Assembly: GCA_036494545.1 (NCBI GenBank)
Contig: DASXOB010000010.1
Coordinates: 62,001 to 126,000 of the forward strand
Direction: 5' to 3'
Source of the DNA: JAICXG01 sp036494545
GTDB taxonomy: Bacteria > Verrucomicrobiota > Verrucomicrobiia > Chthoniobacterales > UBA10450
Length of the DNA: 64,000 nucleotides
Made by a program: the position numbers and the translations under genes. The notes under the pieces were generated by a model. It searched no databases and had not been told where the DNA came from. It saw only the letters and a program-made list of their open reading frames with translations. The first letter of the stretch is position 1. Each line of letters begins with the position of its first letter. Of this stretch, positions 62,714 through 64,000 are shown in pieces.

Positions 62714-63400
62714 ATGCTTAATGTCGGAAAAATCAGTGCCGCTAAGCCGGTCAAGCGCCGATCCGATCGCCGCGTCGGCCGAACCCGTGCCCGCCTCGGG
62801 CAGGCGTTGCGCAAACTAATGGAAGAACGCCCGCTCGAGAAAATCTCGGTTCAGGAGGTGATCGAGCTGGCCGGAGTTAGCCGGTCCGCCTTTTACGCTC
62901 ACTACGATGACAAGGTCGACCTTCTTCTTTCCGACATGGACGAATTCCTGGAAAGGATGGCAACGCTCTTGGTTGTTCGAAACGAACAATCGAATCGGAT
63001 CGCGCCGGTGCGCGAGTTTTTCACTCATGTTGGTGAAGCTGTCGAGATCCGCGCGGCGCTCGCGCGTTCGGAACGGTTACAAGATTTCTTCGATCTGGCG
63101 GTTGACCACTTCGCGCGCGGGATCGAGCTCCGGCTAAAACAAATAGCTGAGCGCGAAAAGGCGCCACCACAACGCTGCTCTGGTGGAGCAGTCGCTGCGG
63201 CGAGGTCGGATCTTATTGCGCATGGGCTCGCCGGAGCATTCATTGGTTTTCTCAACGCCTGGACTCGAAAAGGTCAACCGCATTCAGCCGAGGCGATGGA
63301 CACTCTGTTTCACGAATTGGCCTGGGCTGGGATAAGAAGTATTCATGGGCGGAAATTGGAGGAACAGGGTCAAGTTCTGAAACATTTAGCGTTTCGTTAG
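62714..63400 (+). CDS. TetR/AcrR-family transcriptional regulator
   Basis: This 228-residue regulator has an N-terminal HTH domain (ARLGQALRKLMEERPLEKIS followed by VQEVIELAGVSRSAFYAHYD and DKVDLL). The C-terminal ligand-binding helical domain has LARSERLQDFFDLAVDHFAR and FIGFLNAWTRKGQPHSAEAM. The basic linker before the HTH (KPVKRRSDRRVGRTR) is long. It is divergent from the DUF1579-like gene and probably represses it. Its stop codon lies in a GCCTAACGA word read in reverse. Confidence 0.9.
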   Translation: MLNVGKISAAKPVKRRSDRRVGRTRARLGQALRKLMEERPLEKISVQEVIELAGVSRSAFYAHYDDKVDLLLSDMDEFLERMATLLVVRNEQSNRIAPVREFFTHVGEAVEIRAALARSERLQDFFDLAVDHFARGIELRLKQIAEREKAPPQRCSGGAVAAARSDLIAHGLAGAFIGFLNAWTRKGQPHSAEAMDTLFHELAWAGIRSIHGRKLEEQGQVLKHLAFR

Positions 63401-63669
63401 GCCTCGTCTGCTCGGGACTGCGGTTGGCATGACCGTTTTCATCGGAGACGTAATTGGCAATGCGGTCGTCTCCGCCAGCGACGATAGGCTGGGCAAAGGT
63501 CAAAAGCGGTGCGCCAGCATCCAATGCGAAAATATCTTTGTTCCGCTCTCAGCACTCAACAACAACTCTCGACCCTTCTCATCGAGAAGTCTCAAGTGTG
63601 AATTGCATTCTGGCGAAGGGCCGCCTTGATTTGCGATTATCGCGCGCAAATCAGTTAGTCATCCGACAT

Positions 63670-63894
63670 TCAGACCGTGAGATAAACGCCGTGAATGTGT
63701 TCGCATGTCTGCTCCCACCCACCGGGAAGAAATCGTTTTTGCACCACCTTGACTTCCACTTCCGTAGCGATGACCTCAACCACATATTCAGAGCATTTCG
63801 CATGGTTCGGGACAGCAGGAAATCTCGTATCTTCAACACGGTAACACGCGTGGCGCCGAAGGCGTGACGGGCTGCATGATTGTGGGCTTGACAC
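63670..63894 (-). CDS. Possible small protein, unknown
   Basis: This 74-codon frame has a protein-like C-terminal half (EYVVEVIATEVEVKVVQKRF followed by LPGGWEQTCEHIHGVYLTV) with plausible codon use. The N-terminal 25 residues are poor and no ribosome binding site is seen. It could be a fragment of a larger gene or a chance frame. It overlaps nothing else that is supported. Confidence 0.3.
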   Translation of the reverse strand: MSSPQSCSPSRLRRHACYRVEDTRFPAVPNHAKCSEYVVEVIATEVEVKVVQKRFLPGGWEQTCEHIHGVYLTV

Positions 63895-63924
63895 ATTCGG
63901 CGGCAGTGCTCAAAACCGACCATT

Positions 63925-64000
63925 ATGAACACCCCGTTGCAAACACATCCAAGTAAGTATTATCTCGCGGCTGCCCTGCTGGTCGGTTTTGTAGCCACTG
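63925..64000 (+). CDS. Membrane or exported protein, N-terminal part, cut by window edge
   Basis: This reading frame starts at ATG 63925 (MNTPLQTHPSKYYLAAALLV followed by GFVAT). It has a short polar start and a hydrophobic helix. Only 25 codons are in the window, so the family cannot be told. Confidence 0.45.
   Translation, partial: MNTPLQTHPSKYYLAAALLVGFVAT

Larger units (their letters stand above)
5834..63402. repeat. Dispersed 9-mer GCCTAACGA (14 copies in the window)
   Basis: Forward copies start at 5834, 6015, 8515, 20906, 35950, 39344, 39677, 44571, 44772 and 54650. Reverse copies (TCGTTAGGC) start at 40194, 41197, 54589 and 63394. An A follows the forward word in most copies. Copies lie in coding and intergenic DNA and in different reading frames. 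Several near matches also exist (ACCTAACGA near 9566, CGTTAGGC at 21224 and 22144). The function is unknown. Confidence 0.8.

Noticed and set aside
1..64000. tRNA, rRNA, CRISPR arrays, prophage and intact transposases
   Set aside because: No rRNA-like blocks, CCA-ended cloverleaf arrangements, regularly spaced repeats, capsid or integrase genes, or DDE/HUH transposases were seen.

Overview
The window reads as a chromosomal segment from a Gram-negative, probably soil-dwelling member of the Verrucomicrobiota, most likely the Chthoniobacterales. This is inferred from protein content, not from a marker gene. The evidence is autotransporter-type beta-strand-repeat proteins, right-handed beta-helix proteins with tandem C-terminal repeats, Pro-Thr-linked secreted proteins, an unusually long ABC permease of the duplicated orphan type, and a family of secreted paralogues with a C-terminal GSLG-hydrophobic-basic tail. 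Start codons are mixed ATG, GTG and TTG. No rRNA, tRNA, CRISPR array, intact insertion sequence or phage was found.

Layout: 0-3.5 kb is a leftward heavy-metal RND efflux operon (outer-membrane factor, adaptor, and pump cut by the window edge) with the 3' remnant of a second RND pump upstream. 3.7-8.5 kb has an esterase, a MacB/FtsX-type permease and a ChaA-like antiporter. 8.7-22.9 kb is rich in secreted surface proteins (two beta-strand-repeat proteins, one beta-helix protein, two tandem GSLG-tail paralogues with duplicated 136-bp leaders), interspersed with a Kef-type antiporter, a patatin phospholipase and an EamA transporter. 23.9-26.5 kb carries a 100-residue protein, a radical SAM enzyme and a DcsG-like ATP-grasp ligase, a possible peptide or small-molecule modification cluster. 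26.7-41.8 kb has secreted proteins, an exported ATP-dependent DNA ligase, a sulfotransferase, an MBOAT/SGNH acyltransferase pair, a YncE-like propeller and membrane proteins. 42-47 kb holds a dockerin-containing remnant, a squalene-cyclase-like toroid protein and a 1,104-residue ATPase-TPR-SpoIIE phosphatase fusion. 48-53 kb is a LytS/LytTR two-component pair followed by two CPBP proteases and a TPR lipoprotein. 53-64 kb holds a third GSLG-tail paralogue, an ArsR/SDR divergent pair with a palindromic operator, an MFS exporter, an M20 amidohydrolase, a TRIC-type channel, a VOC protein and a TetR-controlled secreted protein, mixed with several decayed genes and small repeats.

The observations that stand out are: (1) the 9-mer GCCTAACGA occurs 14 times on both strands, in several reading frames, against roughly 0.5 expected, so it looks like a DNA-level signal (uptake, Chi-like or similar); (2) the GSLG-tail family and the structured leader shared by its tandem members; (3) the radical SAM/ATP-grasp cluster; (4) the signalling fusion at 43.8-47.1 kb. 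All counts and alignments were made by eye.
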